The translations under genes and the position numbers were made by a program. Below the pieces are notes generated by a model. It did no database searches. It was not told the DNA's origin and worked only from the letters and a program-made list of their open reading frames with translations. Below, piece after piece: positions 35,387 through 42,922 of a stretch of 59,214 nt of DNA; positions within the stretch are counted from its first letter, which is position 1; each line of letters starts with the position of its first letter. The DNA lies in the NCBI GenBank assembly GCA_024636495.1, contig JAGXGZ010000066.1, positions 1-59,214 of the forward strand, written 5' to 3'. This stretch comes from Roseobacter sp. (GTDB taxonomy: Bacteria > Pseudomonadota > Alphaproteobacteria > Rhodobacterales > Rhodobacteraceae).

Positions 35387-36028
35387 ATGACCCCACAAAA
35401 CGCCAGCGCCGCCGCCTATGATATTTGTAAACGCGCACCCATCGTGCCCGTTCTTGTTGTCCATGACGTCGCCCATGCGCGCCCCCTGGCCGAAGCGTTG
35501 GTGGCCGGTGGTTTACCCGCGCTTGAGGTGACTTTGCGCACCGAAGCCGCATTGGCCGTGATCGCAGAGATGGCAAAGGTCGAAGGCGGCATTGTCGGCG
35601 CGGGAACGCTGCTGACACCTGATGACGTCAAGCGCGCAGTGGATGCGGGTGCTACATTTGGCGTATCGCCGGGGGCCACGGACAAACTGTTACAAGCTGC
35701 CGAAGATCTGGATTTGCCGATGCTGCCCGGTGCTGCCACCGCGTCCGAGGCGATGCGCCTGCTTGAGCGCGGTTATGATATGCTAAAGTTTTTCCCAGCC
35801 GAAGCGTCTGGCGGCGCGCCTGCCTTGAAAGCCCTGGCCTCGCCCTTGCCGCAAATCCGCTTTTGTCCCACCGGTGGCGTAAGCACGGCCAACGCCGAAA
35901 GTTATCTGTCGCTGCCAAGCGTTGTTTGCGCAGGTGGCAGTTGGGTCGCCCCCGATGCGTTGGTACGCGCAGGCGACTGGGCTGCGATCACGGAACTTGC
36001 ACGCGCAGCCAGCCAGTTGGGCCGTTAA
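35387..36028 (+). CDS. eda: KDPG aldolase
   Basis: The 213-residue class I aldolase splits KDPG into pyruvate and glyceraldehyde-3-phosphate. It has the catalytic Glu region EVTLRTEAALAVI, the phosphate-proximal GAGTLLTPDDVKRAVDAG, and the Schiff-base Lys in MLKFFPAEASGG. GGVSTANAESYLSLPSVVCAGG follows at the C-terminal barrel end. It lies 21 bp after edd and is surely co-transcribed. Its stop overlaps that of the convergent MarR-like gene by 4 bp. Confidence 0.95.
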   Translation: MTPQNASAAAYDICKRAPIVPVLVVHDVAHARPLAEALVAGGLPALEVTLRTEAALAVIAEMAKVEGGIVGAGTLLTPDDVKRAVDAGATFGVSPGATDKLLQAAEDLDLPMLPGAATASEAMRLLERGYDMLKFFPAEASGGAPALKALASPLPQIRFCPTGGVSTANAESYLSLPSVVCAGGSWVAPDALVRAGDWAAITELARAASQLGR

Positions 36029-36549
36029 AGCGAAGCGGCGGCGCGGCTGGCCTGATCATACTGGCCAGAAATTGCCCGAAGATGGGCGGCGATGTCACGC
36101 AAGTCGTCGCCATTGATATCTGTCCTACTCAGGCTGTCGATAAGGCAGGTATTGCGCACAGCGCGGTACGCCTCGATCAACTCTGCCCCCTTCGCCGAGG
36201 TGCGATAAAAGACCTCCTTGCCGCGCTTGTCTGCCTCTAGGAGCTCTGATTTCAACAGCTTGCGCAGCGCGTAGTTAACCGTATGCGTGTCTTCGATATT
36301 CAACATAAAGCAGATATCGGTCAGCCGTTTTTCGCGCCCTCGGTGGTTGGTGTTGTGCAACACGAGAATCTCCAGTGACGTCAAATCTGCATTTCCTGCG
36401 GCTGCCATGCAGCGCGACATCCAGCGGCTGAATGCATTATACGCAATGATCATGCCGTATTCGAGTTCGGAGGCTTCCCAACCCTCCCCCTCTGCCAAGT
36501 GGCGCGACGAGACGATCCGGCGGGACGGGTGCGATTTTGGGTCTGACAT
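36025..36549 (-). CDS. MarR-like winged-helix regulator
   Basis: The 174-residue protein has a central winged helix, LTSLEILVLHNTNHRGREKR and LTDICFMLNIEDTHTVNYAL, followed by RGKEVFYRTSAKGAELIEAY as the wing. Flanking helices are suited to dimer formation. It is of the predicted MarR-like (COG3432-like) group whose ligand is unknown. It is convergent with eda and divergent from the LpxR-like gene. Neither neighbour is clearly its target. No operator was identified. Confidence 0.8.
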   Translation of the reverse strand: MSDPKSHPSRRIVSSRHLAEGEGWEASELEYGMIIAYNAFSRWMSRCMAAAGNADLTSLEILVLHNTNHRGREKRLTDICFMLNIEDTHTVNYALRKLLKSELLEADKRGKEVFYRTSAKGAELIEAYRAVRNTCLIDSLSRTDINGDDLRDIAAHLRAISGQYDQASRAAASL

Positions 36550-36742
36550 TAGGCCTCCGAGGCTAGATTTGTTATCAATACGTTAGCGAAATGACAGTGT
36601 GTTGCAATGTTTTGAGCACGCCTTGGCCTCAAAACTGGCGCATTTGCGGCACAGTTTCTTGAGAAGAAGGGCGTAAGACCCGCTTATTTCCAGAATCGCC
36701 TGACCCAAGATGACATTGGGACAGCACATTGCAGGATAGAAT

Positions 36743-37660
36743 ATGTTTCGTTTGATTGCTGTGATGCTGATTGCATCGTTCATTGCCCCCTCTGTCGCCG
36801 ATGCAGCAGATCGCAGCCGTCTGGGCTACGGTCGGTTGATCACGAATGATTTTCTGGGCGATCTGCAAGACCGCGAGCGCACGGGGTCTGTGATGTCTTC
36901 ACGGGTATGGGGGCCTGAATGGACAGGTCGCTTGCCAACAGGTTTTGGCGATTTGATCGAACTGCGCTTGGGGATGGAAGTGCTTGCCCCTGAAGATCTG
37001 GTAACCCCCGCCGCTGGCACGCGTCCATGGGCGGGCGCCTTGTCGGCCGGAATTCATTCGCATTATCGCCATCGATCTGTGGAATATGCCGTTGGGGCAG
37101 CGATCTACATGACCGGGCCGCAAAACGGTTTGGGCCGCCTGCAACAGCAATTTCATGAATTGATTGGCGACACGCCGCCGTCGGACGCCACGCTGAACGC
37201 CCAGATTGGCAATGGTTTTCACCCTACCGTGCGTATGGAAGCTGCACGTGTCTTTGACTTGGGCACCAGCAGCACGATCCGCCCTTTCATTGAGGGGCAA
37301 GCCGGGATTGAAAACCTGATGCGCGCTGGCGTTGATTTTACCTATGGCAACATCGGCAAAGGCGAGCTTTTGGTACGCGACCACACGTCGGGCCATCGCT
37401 ACCGCGTGATCCAGAACAGCGCCAATAAGGGCTTCAGCTTTGTGGCTGGGGCCGACATTGCTTATGTCAACGACAGTACATTCCTGCCGCAAAACCGAGG
37501 GTATAACCTAACCGACCACCGCGACCGCGCACGCGTCGGCGTGCATTGGCAGGGCGAAGATGCCTCTGCGTTTTATGGCGTGACATGGTTGGGGAAGGAA
37601 TATGATGCTCAACCAAACGATCAGGTTGTCGGATCCTTACGTGTTAATTTCAACTTTTGA
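36743..37660 (+). CDS. LpxR-like outer-membrane lipid A deacylase family (DUF2219)
   Basis: The 305-residue protein starts with a signal peptide cut near ADAAD. It has the DUF2219/LpxR pattern: ITNDFLGDLQDRERTGS, holding the Asn-Asp pair near the active site, and TGPQNGLGRLQQQFHELIGD, holding the catalytic His region. The C-terminus NFNF ends in an aromatic residue, as in beta-barrels. Alternating hydrophobic strands continue throughout. LpxR removes the 3'-acyloxyacyl group from lipid A in the outer membrane; whether this relative does so is inferred. It stands alone, with its own promoter region of about 190 bp. Confidence 0.82.
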   Translation: MFRLIAVMLIASFIAPSVADAADRSRLGYGRLITNDFLGDLQDRERTGSVMSSRVWGPEWTGRLPTGFGDLIELRLGMEVLAPEDLVTPAAGTRPWAGALSAGIHSHYRHRSVEYAVGAAIYMTGPQNGLGRLQQQFHELIGDTPPSDATLNAQIGNGFHPTVRMEAARVFDLGTSSTIRPFIEGQAGIENLMRAGVDFTYGNIGKGELLVRDHTSGHRYRVIQNSANKGFSFVAGADIAYVNDSTFLPQNRGYNLTDHRDRARVGVHWQGEDASAFYGVTWLGKEYDAQPNDQVVGSLRVNFNF

Positions 37661-37841
37661 ACAAACAAGATGTGGTGGTTTTAGATCATCTTCCCGCAAT
37701 ATGTAGATGGGCAGGTTGGCTGTTTTGATTGGGCTGCAACCTTGAAGCGGCCCCAAATCCGCATAAAATACAGTCTTCCCAGACCGTTATAATTTTGTTA
37801 ACTTGTCGGATAATAAAAAAAGATGAGGCAGCAGAACAGTG

Positions 37842-38915
37842 ATGAAAACGGGCTTTCGAGGCACGTTTGTCATAAGCTGGTCGCAAACAGAAATAGACGG
37901 GCTTGAGGCCGCGCCGGTGCAATCTCTTGAAGTGGGGGCTGCATGGGCATGGAGAGGCGACGCGATCCGCGTTGACGGCCCTTCTGATATATTGCGGCTG
38001 GACCAGGCAGACGGCGCAGAAGATCTTCGCAAGCGGGCGGCACGTATGGTGCACCGGCTCGTAGGTGCTGCGCTTGATCAAGAAGCCCCCCCGGTCCGCA
38101 AGGATCGCAGCAACGAACACCACACCGCGTTGATGGATAACAGTTTTGTCGTCACCGATGGTGGAAGAAGCTACACCGTGACGCTGATCGAAGTTGGCGG
38201 CGGCAGTCAGCCTTTGTTGATGTTCCTTGACGAAATACCCCCCCGTAACAGTGACCTATGGATCGTTCACCATACGTTGGGCACTGTGTCGCTGGACAAG
38301 GCTGTACAGCATGGCGGAGGGGTGATTTGTTTCACCCCTGGCACGATCATCCGCACGGATAACGGTGCCAGCCGGATCGAAGACCTCAGCGAAGGCGATC
38401 TGGTTCAGACAAAAGACAACGGTATGCAGCCGGTCCGTTGGATCGGTAAACGCAGAATGAGCGGGGCGCGCCTGTTCGCGATGCCCCAGCTGCGGCCCAT
38501 ACGTTTCCATGCGAACGCAATGGGTCTGGCGCGGCCTGATCAAGACTTGTTGGTCTCGCCCAGCCACCGGATGCTGATCAAGGGTGATGTTGCGCAGACG
38601 TTGTTTAATACCAACGAAGTTCTCGTGACGGCACGGGATTTGATCAACGGGTCAAGTGTGACGGTCGACACGCAAATCCGCGAAGTGACATATATTCACC
38701 TGTTGTTGGACACCCATCAGATCATGTGGGCGAATGGGGTCGAGACCGAAAGTTTCCACCCGGCGTCAGCCGCGCTTGATACATTGGATGCAAATGATCG
38801 CGCGCGGTTGATGAAAGAATATCCAAATCTGAATTTTGATCCCCATACCTATGGCAGCTATGCCCGACGCAACCTTTCGGTCTCAGAGGCGGCAATTCTG
38901 CGCCATGCAGCCTAA
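37842..38915 (+). CDS. Hint-domain protein
   Basis: The ATG at 37842 is taken as start; a GTG just before is also possible. The C-terminal half is a Hint (hedgehog/intein) domain: CFTPGTIIRTDNGASRIEDL with its N-terminal Cys, SEGDLVQTKDNGMQPVRWIG, SPSHRMLIKGD, and a late HLLLDTHQIMWANG. Such Hint_2 proteins are abundant in Rhodobacteraceae, often linked to RTX-type or secreted partners, and may cut or splice themselves. The N-terminal about 150 residues show no domain I recognise. No signal peptide is evident. The function is unknown. Confidence 0.88.
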   Translation: MKTGFRGTFVISWSQTEIDGLEAAPVQSLEVGAAWAWRGDAIRVDGPSDILRLDQADGAEDLRKRAARMVHRLVGAALDQEAPPVRKDRSNEHHTALMDNSFVVTDGGRSYTVTLIEVGGGSQPLLMFLDEIPPRNSDLWIVHHTLGTVSLDKAVQHGGGVICFTPGTIIRTDNGASRIEDLSEGDLVQTKDNGMQPVRWIGKRRMSGARLFAMPQLRPIRFHANAMGLARPDQDLLVSPSHRMLIKGDVAQTLFNTNEVLVTARDLINGSSVTVDTQIREVTYIHLLLDTHQIMWANGVETESFHPASAALDTLDANDRARLMKEYPNLNFDPHTYGSYARRNLSVSEAAILRHAA

Positions 38916-38931
38916 GGCCAAACGAGCGACC

Positions 38932-39501
38932 CTAGCTGTCGGATGAACCGTCGATCAGTGCCTTTATGATTGATCTGGCGCTGTCGCTTGACCAATCCGC
39001 GTCACCGCGCAGGCGGGCGATCTCTTTTCCGTCGCGGTCCATGATCACGCTGATGGGCAATCCGAAAATCCCCATTTGACTGGCCAATGCCTGTTTGGGG
39101 TCTTGGTGACGGGGCAGGCTGTCAACGCCAGCTTCCTCGAAAAATCGGATGATCCCCTCGGGTGAATTGCGCCCGGTTGCGATTGTCAGCACTTCGAAGT
39201 CATCGCCGCCGAATTCTTTTTGCAATGCGTTCAGCTGTGGCATTTCCTTGCGGCAGGGCGCGCACCATGTGGCCCAGAAGTTGATCAAGACATACTTGCC
39301 GTTCCAGTCTTCCAGTGTTGCTGGGCCAGCGTCATCGGCCAGATCAAACGCTACTGTCGAAGTCGCGACAGGTGCGTCATGGACAACAAGTTTATTCATA
39401 TCTCCGTCGCGCAGGGCGGCGATGTCGACGCCTTGGGCAAAGCTGGGGTTTGCACCGACCGCAAGGGCCGTATAAACGAGCGCGAGCATTATCTTTTTCA
39501 T
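38932..39501 (-). CDS. TlpA/ResA-type thiol-disulfide redoxin
   Basis: The ATG at 39501 (preceded on the minus strand by GGAGGG) gives a signal peptide with likely cleavage after SFA. A longer in-frame start would run into argH and lacks a signal. The 189-residue protein has the thioredoxin-fold redox motif [14 protein letters not shown] and the cis-Pro in [10 protein letters not shown]. TlpA/ResA proteins reduce disulfides in the periplasm, often for cytochrome c or cytochrome oxidase maturation; the target here is not known. It diverges from argH with only 22 bp between start codons. Confidence 0.9.
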   Translation of the reverse strand: MKKIMLALVYTALAVGANPSFAQGVDIAALRDGDMNKLVVHDAPVATSTVAFDLADDAGPATLEDWNGKYVLINFWATWCAPCRKEMPQLNALQKEFGGDDFEVLTIATGRNSPEGIIRFFEEAGVDSLPRHQDPKQALASQMGIFGLPISVIMDRDGKEIARLRGDADWSSDSARSIIKALIDGSSDS

Positions 39502-39523
39502 TTTCCCTCCGAGGGGTTGCCTG
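39502..39523. promoter_or_regulatory. 22-bp divergent gap with back-to-back ribosome-binding sites
   Basis: CCCTCCGAGGGG lies in this gap and serves as a purine-rich site on each strand: GAGGGG for argH and GGAGGG for the TlpA gene. There is no space for promoters, so each gene's promoter must lie inside the other's coding region or further away. Confidence 0.65.
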
Positions 39524-40915
39524 ATGACCGATACGACTTCGAACAAAATGTGGGGTGGCCGTTTTGCCGCCGGACCTGACGCGATCATGGAGGCGATCAA
39601 TGCCTCGATCTCGTTTGACCAGCGCATGGCCGCCCAGGACATTGCCGGGTCGCGCGCCCATGCCGCCATGTTGGCCACACAGAACATCATCACTGATAGC
39701 GATGCGGATGCGATTGGGAAAGGGCTGCTCACGGTCTTGTCAGAAATCCAAAGCGGCACGTTCCAGTTTTCGGCAGCACTTGAGGACATTCACATGAACG
39801 TCGAGGCACGCCTGAAAGAAGTGATCGGCGAACCGGCTGGGCGTCTGCACACAGGCCGGTCGCGCAACGATCAGGTGGCCACGGATTTCAAGCTTTGGGT
39901 GCGGGACCAGTTCGATGCCGCCGAGAGCGGTTTGCTTGCGTTGATCCAAGCATTGTTGGGTCAGGCAGAGGCCGGAGCCGCTTGGGTGATGCCCGGATTT
40001 ACCCATTTGCAGACCGCGCAGCCCGTCACATGGGGCCATCACATGATGGCCTATGTCGAGATGTTTGGCCGCGATCTAAGCCGGATGCGCGACGCGCGCG
40101 CGCGGATGAATGAATGCCCCTTGGGGGCCGCAGCCCTTGCCGGCACGTCCTTTCCCATCGACCGCGACATGACGGCGCATGCGCTTGGCTTTGACCGCCC
40201 ATCTGCAAATTCGCTTGATGCCGTCAGCGACCGCGATTTTGCCCTCGATTTCCTTGGGTCTGCGTCGATCTGTGCCATGCACCTCAGCCGTTTTGCCGAA
40301 GAGCTGGTGATCTGGTCCTCGGCGCAATTCCGTTTTGTGACCCTGTCGGATCGGTTTTCGACCGGGTCCAGCATCATGCCGCAGAAAAAAAACCCCGATG
40401 CGGCAGAGCTGATCCGCGCCAAGATCGGGCGGATCATGGGCGCGAATGTGGCGCTGATGATGGTCATGAAAGGTCTGCCGCTGGCCTATTCCAAGGACAT
40501 GCAGGAAGACAAGGAACAGGTGTTTGATGCCGCCGATAACCTGATGCTGGCGCTGGCCGCCATGGAAGGCATGGTCAAAGACATGTCCGCCAACCGCGAG
40601 AGCCTTGCCGCCGCCGCAGGATCGGGGTTTTCGACCGCAACGGATTTGGCGGATTGGTTGGTGCGTGTGCTGGGCTTGCCGTTCCGCGATGCGCATCACA
40701 TCACCGGGTCGCTGGTGGCTTTGGCCGAGAAGAACGGCTGTGATCTGCCTGATCTGACGCTTGAGCAGATGAAGACCGCACATGACGGGATCACAAATGA
40801 CGTGTTCGACGTTCTGGGAGTGGAAAATTCCGTAAATTCGCGTATGTCCTATGGAGGCACTGCGCCTGAACAAGTCCGTGCGCAGGTGACCCGCTGGAAA
40901 GGGATCGTGGGATGA
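39524..40915 (+). CDS. argH: argininosuccinate lyase
   Basis: The 463-residue enzyme splits argininosuccinate into arginine and fumarate, the last step of arginine synthesis. It has [20 protein letters not shown] at the start, [33 protein letters not shown] and the superfamily signature [12 protein letters not shown] with the catalytic Ser. Length is normal. Its stop overlaps the start of a tiny lipoprotein gene by 4 bp. Confidence 0.97.
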   Translation: MTDTTSNKMWGGRFAAGPDAIMEAINASISFDQRMAAQDIAGSRAHAAMLATQNIITDSDADAIGKGLLTVLSEIQSGTFQFSAALEDIHMNVEARLKEVIGEPAGRLHTGRSRNDQVATDFKLWVRDQFDAAESGLLALIQALLGQAEAGAAWVMPGFTHLQTAQPVTWGHHMMAYVEMFGRDLSRMRDARARMNECPLGAAALAGTSFPIDRDMTAHALGFDRPSANSLDAVSDRDFALDFLGSASICAMHLSRFAEELVIWSSAQFRFVTLSDRFSTGSSIMPQKKNPDAAELIRAKIGRIMGANVALMMVMKGLPLAYSKDMQEDKEQVFDAADNLMLALAAMEGMVKDMSANRESLAAAAGSGFSTATDLADWLVRVLGLPFRDAHHITGSLVALAEKNGCDLPDLTLEQMKTAHDGITNDVFDVLGVENSVNSRMSYGGTAPEQVRAQVTRWKGIVG

Positions 40916-41091
40916 AACGGATTTTTGCAATTGTATCACTTGCGGCCCTTGCTGCCTGTGGCGCGGATGGAGAGCCGAAACCACCGCAATTGGCAGGCCA
41001 AGTCACCATGTCGAGTTCCGGCGTTTCCATAGGTACGTCGGCGACACTAAAGCGCGGCCCTTTCAGGCTGGGCGTAGGGGTTGGGCTGTGA
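40912..41091 (+). CDS. tiny lipoprotein downstream of argH (59 aa)
   Basis: ATG 40912 overlaps the argH stop (ATGA). The 59-residue product begins [18 protein letters not shown], a complete lipoprotein signal with lipobox LAAC, giving a mature peptide of about 44 residues. It ends in [11 protein letters not shown], with a Ser-rich middle ([14 protein letters not shown]). No domain is known to me. Its stop overlaps the next small gene by 4 bp, so the two are coupled to argH. A roseobacter-typical accessory gene; the function is unknown. Confidence 0.75.
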   Translation: MKRIFAIVSLAALAACGADGEPKPPQLAGQVTMSSSGVSIGTSATLKRGPFRLGVGVGL

Positions 41092-41258
41092 TCCGTTTTT
41101 GTCTGGTCGCGCTAACCGCTTTGGTTGTAGGCGGCTGTGACAAACCAGCATCTTATGCGCGTAAAGTACCGCCGCCATCGCAACAGCAGCCTGACCCTTC
41201 GCCGGCTGGAATTACAGTTTCCGGTGACATTCGTGTCGGCCTTGTGAGGATTGATTGA
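41088..41258 (+). CDS. second tiny lipoprotein (56 aa)
   Basis: GTG 41088 overlaps the previous stop (GTGA). The product has the signal [19 protein letters not shown] with lipobox VGGC, a Pro/Gln-rich linker (PPPSQQQPDPSPAG) and a tail ITVSGDIRVGLVRID that echoes the tail of the preceding lipoprotein. Both may descend from one ancestor. The next gene starts 1 bp after its stop, so these genes are probably translated in series. Confidence 0.72.
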   Translation: MIRFCLVALTALVVGGCDKPASYARKVPPPSQQQPDPSPAGITVSGDIRVGLVRID

Positions 41259-41259
41259 T

Positions 41260-41577
41260 ATGTCAGTTCTTCGCATGATTTACCTCGCGCTGGCCATCTG
41301 GGGTGCGATCCATCCCATGTATTATTTCGTGACATGGTTTCGCGCGAACGGCGTTGATATCATGGGCATGGTCGATGCATGGCACGTGAATGCCGCGTCT
41401 AGCGGGTTGGTCTGGGATTTGACCATTGCCGCTGTTACCTTGACAGTTTGGATTATAGCCGAGGTCGCCGTGCGGCGAAATTGGCTGGCGCTGATTGCCA
41501 TTCCCGCAACCTTTGGTATTGGGGTAAGCTGTGGCCTGCCTTTGTATCTGTTTCTTCGGACGGCCCCTGTAAAATAG
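41260..41577 (+). CDS. DUF2834 membrane protein
   Basis: The ATG at 41260 is directly behind the preceding stop. The 105-residue protein has three hydrophobic segments: LRMIYLALAIWGAIHPMYYF, VWDLTIAAVTLTVWIIAEVA and LALIAIPATFGIGVSCGLPL. The FxxNGxDxxxFxxxxxxNxxS-like loop FRANGVDIMGMVDAWHVNAA marks the DUF2834 family, of unknown function. Its stop is followed by a hairpin-containing repeat and then lysA. Confidence 0.85.
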   Translation: MSVLRMIYLALAIWGAIHPMYYFVTWFRANGVDIMGMVDAWHVNAASSGLVWDLTIAAVTLTVWIIAEVAVRRNWLALIAIPATFGIGVSCGLPLYLFLRTAPVK

Positions 41578-41617
41578 CGTCGGAGCCTCCGGCGGGGATA
41601 TTTGGGAGCCAGAGAAG
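41578..41617 (+). repeat. Rhodobacteraceae-type GCGGGGATATTT intergenic element
   Basis: CGTCGGA and TCCGGCG form a 7-bp stem around GCC, and the stretch continues GGGATATTTGGG and then a purine-rich AGAGAAG just before the lysA ATG. From memory, stretches of the form CCTCCGGCGGGGATATTT recur in Rhodobacteraceae intergenic regions. It may act as a weak terminator for the DUF2834 gene and as leader of lysA. Confidence 0.5.
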
Positions 41618-42883
41618 ATGGATCATTTCCTATACCGCGAAGGCGCGCTTTTCGCTGAAGATGTTGCGGTTTCAGAGATCGCAGCGGCGGTGGGGACTCC
41701 GTTCTACGTCTATTCAACCGCGACGTTGTTGCGGCATTTCAAGGCGTTTGACGATGCTTTAGAAGGCATGGACCATCTGGTGTGCTATGCCATGAAGGCC
41801 AATTCCAATCAGGCAGTTTTGCGGACTTTGGCGCAGGCAGGTGCGGGTATGGATGTTGTATCTGTCGGCGAATATATGCGCGCCAAGGCGGCGGGGGTTC
41901 CGGGCGACAGGATCGTATTTTCCGGTGTTGGCAAGACGGCCAATGAAATCAGGATCGCGCTGGAAGGTGGAATTCGTCAGTTTAATGTTGAATCCGAACC
42001 CGAGATGGAGGTTCTGGATGCTGTTGCACGGTCGCTGGGCAAGGTGGCACCGATCACCATTCGCGTTAACCCTGATGTAGATGCCAAGACCCACGCCAAG
42101 ATTGCCACGGGCAAGTCCGAGAATAAATTCGGCATTCCGATTGCGCGAGCGCGCGAGGTGTACCGCATGGCGGCGGGTATGGCTGGTTTGGATGTGATCG
42201 GGATCGACGTACATATCGGCAGCCAATTGACCGATCTGACGCCGTTTGAATTGGCGTATGATAAGGTTGCCGAATTGACAGAAATACTGCGCGCTGATGG
42301 GCATAACATTAGACGGCTGGATTTGGGCGGCGGTTTGGGAATTCCTTATGAGCGCAGCAATGAAGCCCCGCCTTTGCCCAGCGATTACGGCGCTATGGTG
42401 CAGCGCAAGCTGGGGCATCTGGGCTGCGAGATCGAGATTGAACCGGGCCGATTGATTGCGGGCAATGCTGGTCTGATGGTAAGCGAAGTGATCTATGTGA
42501 AGTCCGGCGAGGGCCGCGATTTTCTGATCCTTGACGGGGCGATGAACGACTTGATCCGGCCCGCGATGTATGACGCCTATCACGATATCATCCCGGTTGT
42601 TGAACCGGCAGCAGGGTCCGAGCAGCAACCCTACGATATCGTAGGTCCCGTTTGCGAATCTGGCGATACCTTTGCCAAGCAGCGCATGATGCCAAAACTG
42701 GCAGCAGGCGACCTTGTCGCCTTCCGCAGTGCGGGTGCTTACGGCGCTGTGATGAGCAGTGAGTATAATTCGCGGGCACTCATACCTGAGGTTTTGGTCA
42801 AGGATGATCAATTTGCGGTTATCCGCCCGCGACCAACCTTTGACGAAATGATAAATCGAGATACCATCCCAGAATGGCTTTGA
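41618..42883 (+). CDS. lysA: diaminopimelate decarboxylase
   Basis: The 421-residue PLP enzyme makes lysine from meso-diaminopimelate. It has the PLP-lysine block CYAMKANSNQAVLRTLAQAG, the HIGSQLTDLTPF and DLGGGLGIPYE substrate and phosphate loops, and the partner-subunit Cys motif CESGDTFAKQR. Length is normal. argH, the two small lipoproteins, DUF2834 and lysA run in the same direction, an arrangement seen in relatives. Confidence 0.97.
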   Translation: MDHFLYREGALFAEDVAVSEIAAAVGTPFYVYSTATLLRHFKAFDDALEGMDHLVCYAMKANSNQAVLRTLAQAGAGMDVVSVGEYMRAKAAGVPGDRIVFSGVGKTANEIRIALEGGIRQFNVESEPEMEVLDAVARSLGKVAPITIRVNPDVDAKTHAKIATGKSENKFGIPIARAREVYRMAAGMAGLDVIGIDVHIGSQLTDLTPFELAYDKVAELTEILRADGHNIRRLDLGGGLGIPYERSNEAPPLPSDYGAMVQRKLGHLGCEIEIEPGRLIAGNAGLMVSEVIYVKSGEGRDFLILDGAMNDLIRPAMYDAYHDIIPVVEPAAGSEQQPYDIVGPVCESGDTFAKQRMMPKLAAGDLVAFRSAGAYGAVMSSEYNSRALIPEVLVKDDQFAVIRPRPTFDEMINRDTIPEWL

Positions 42884-42922
42884 CCGCGCGCCGCGTGTCA
42901 ACCACGCGGGAGACTGGTATTA

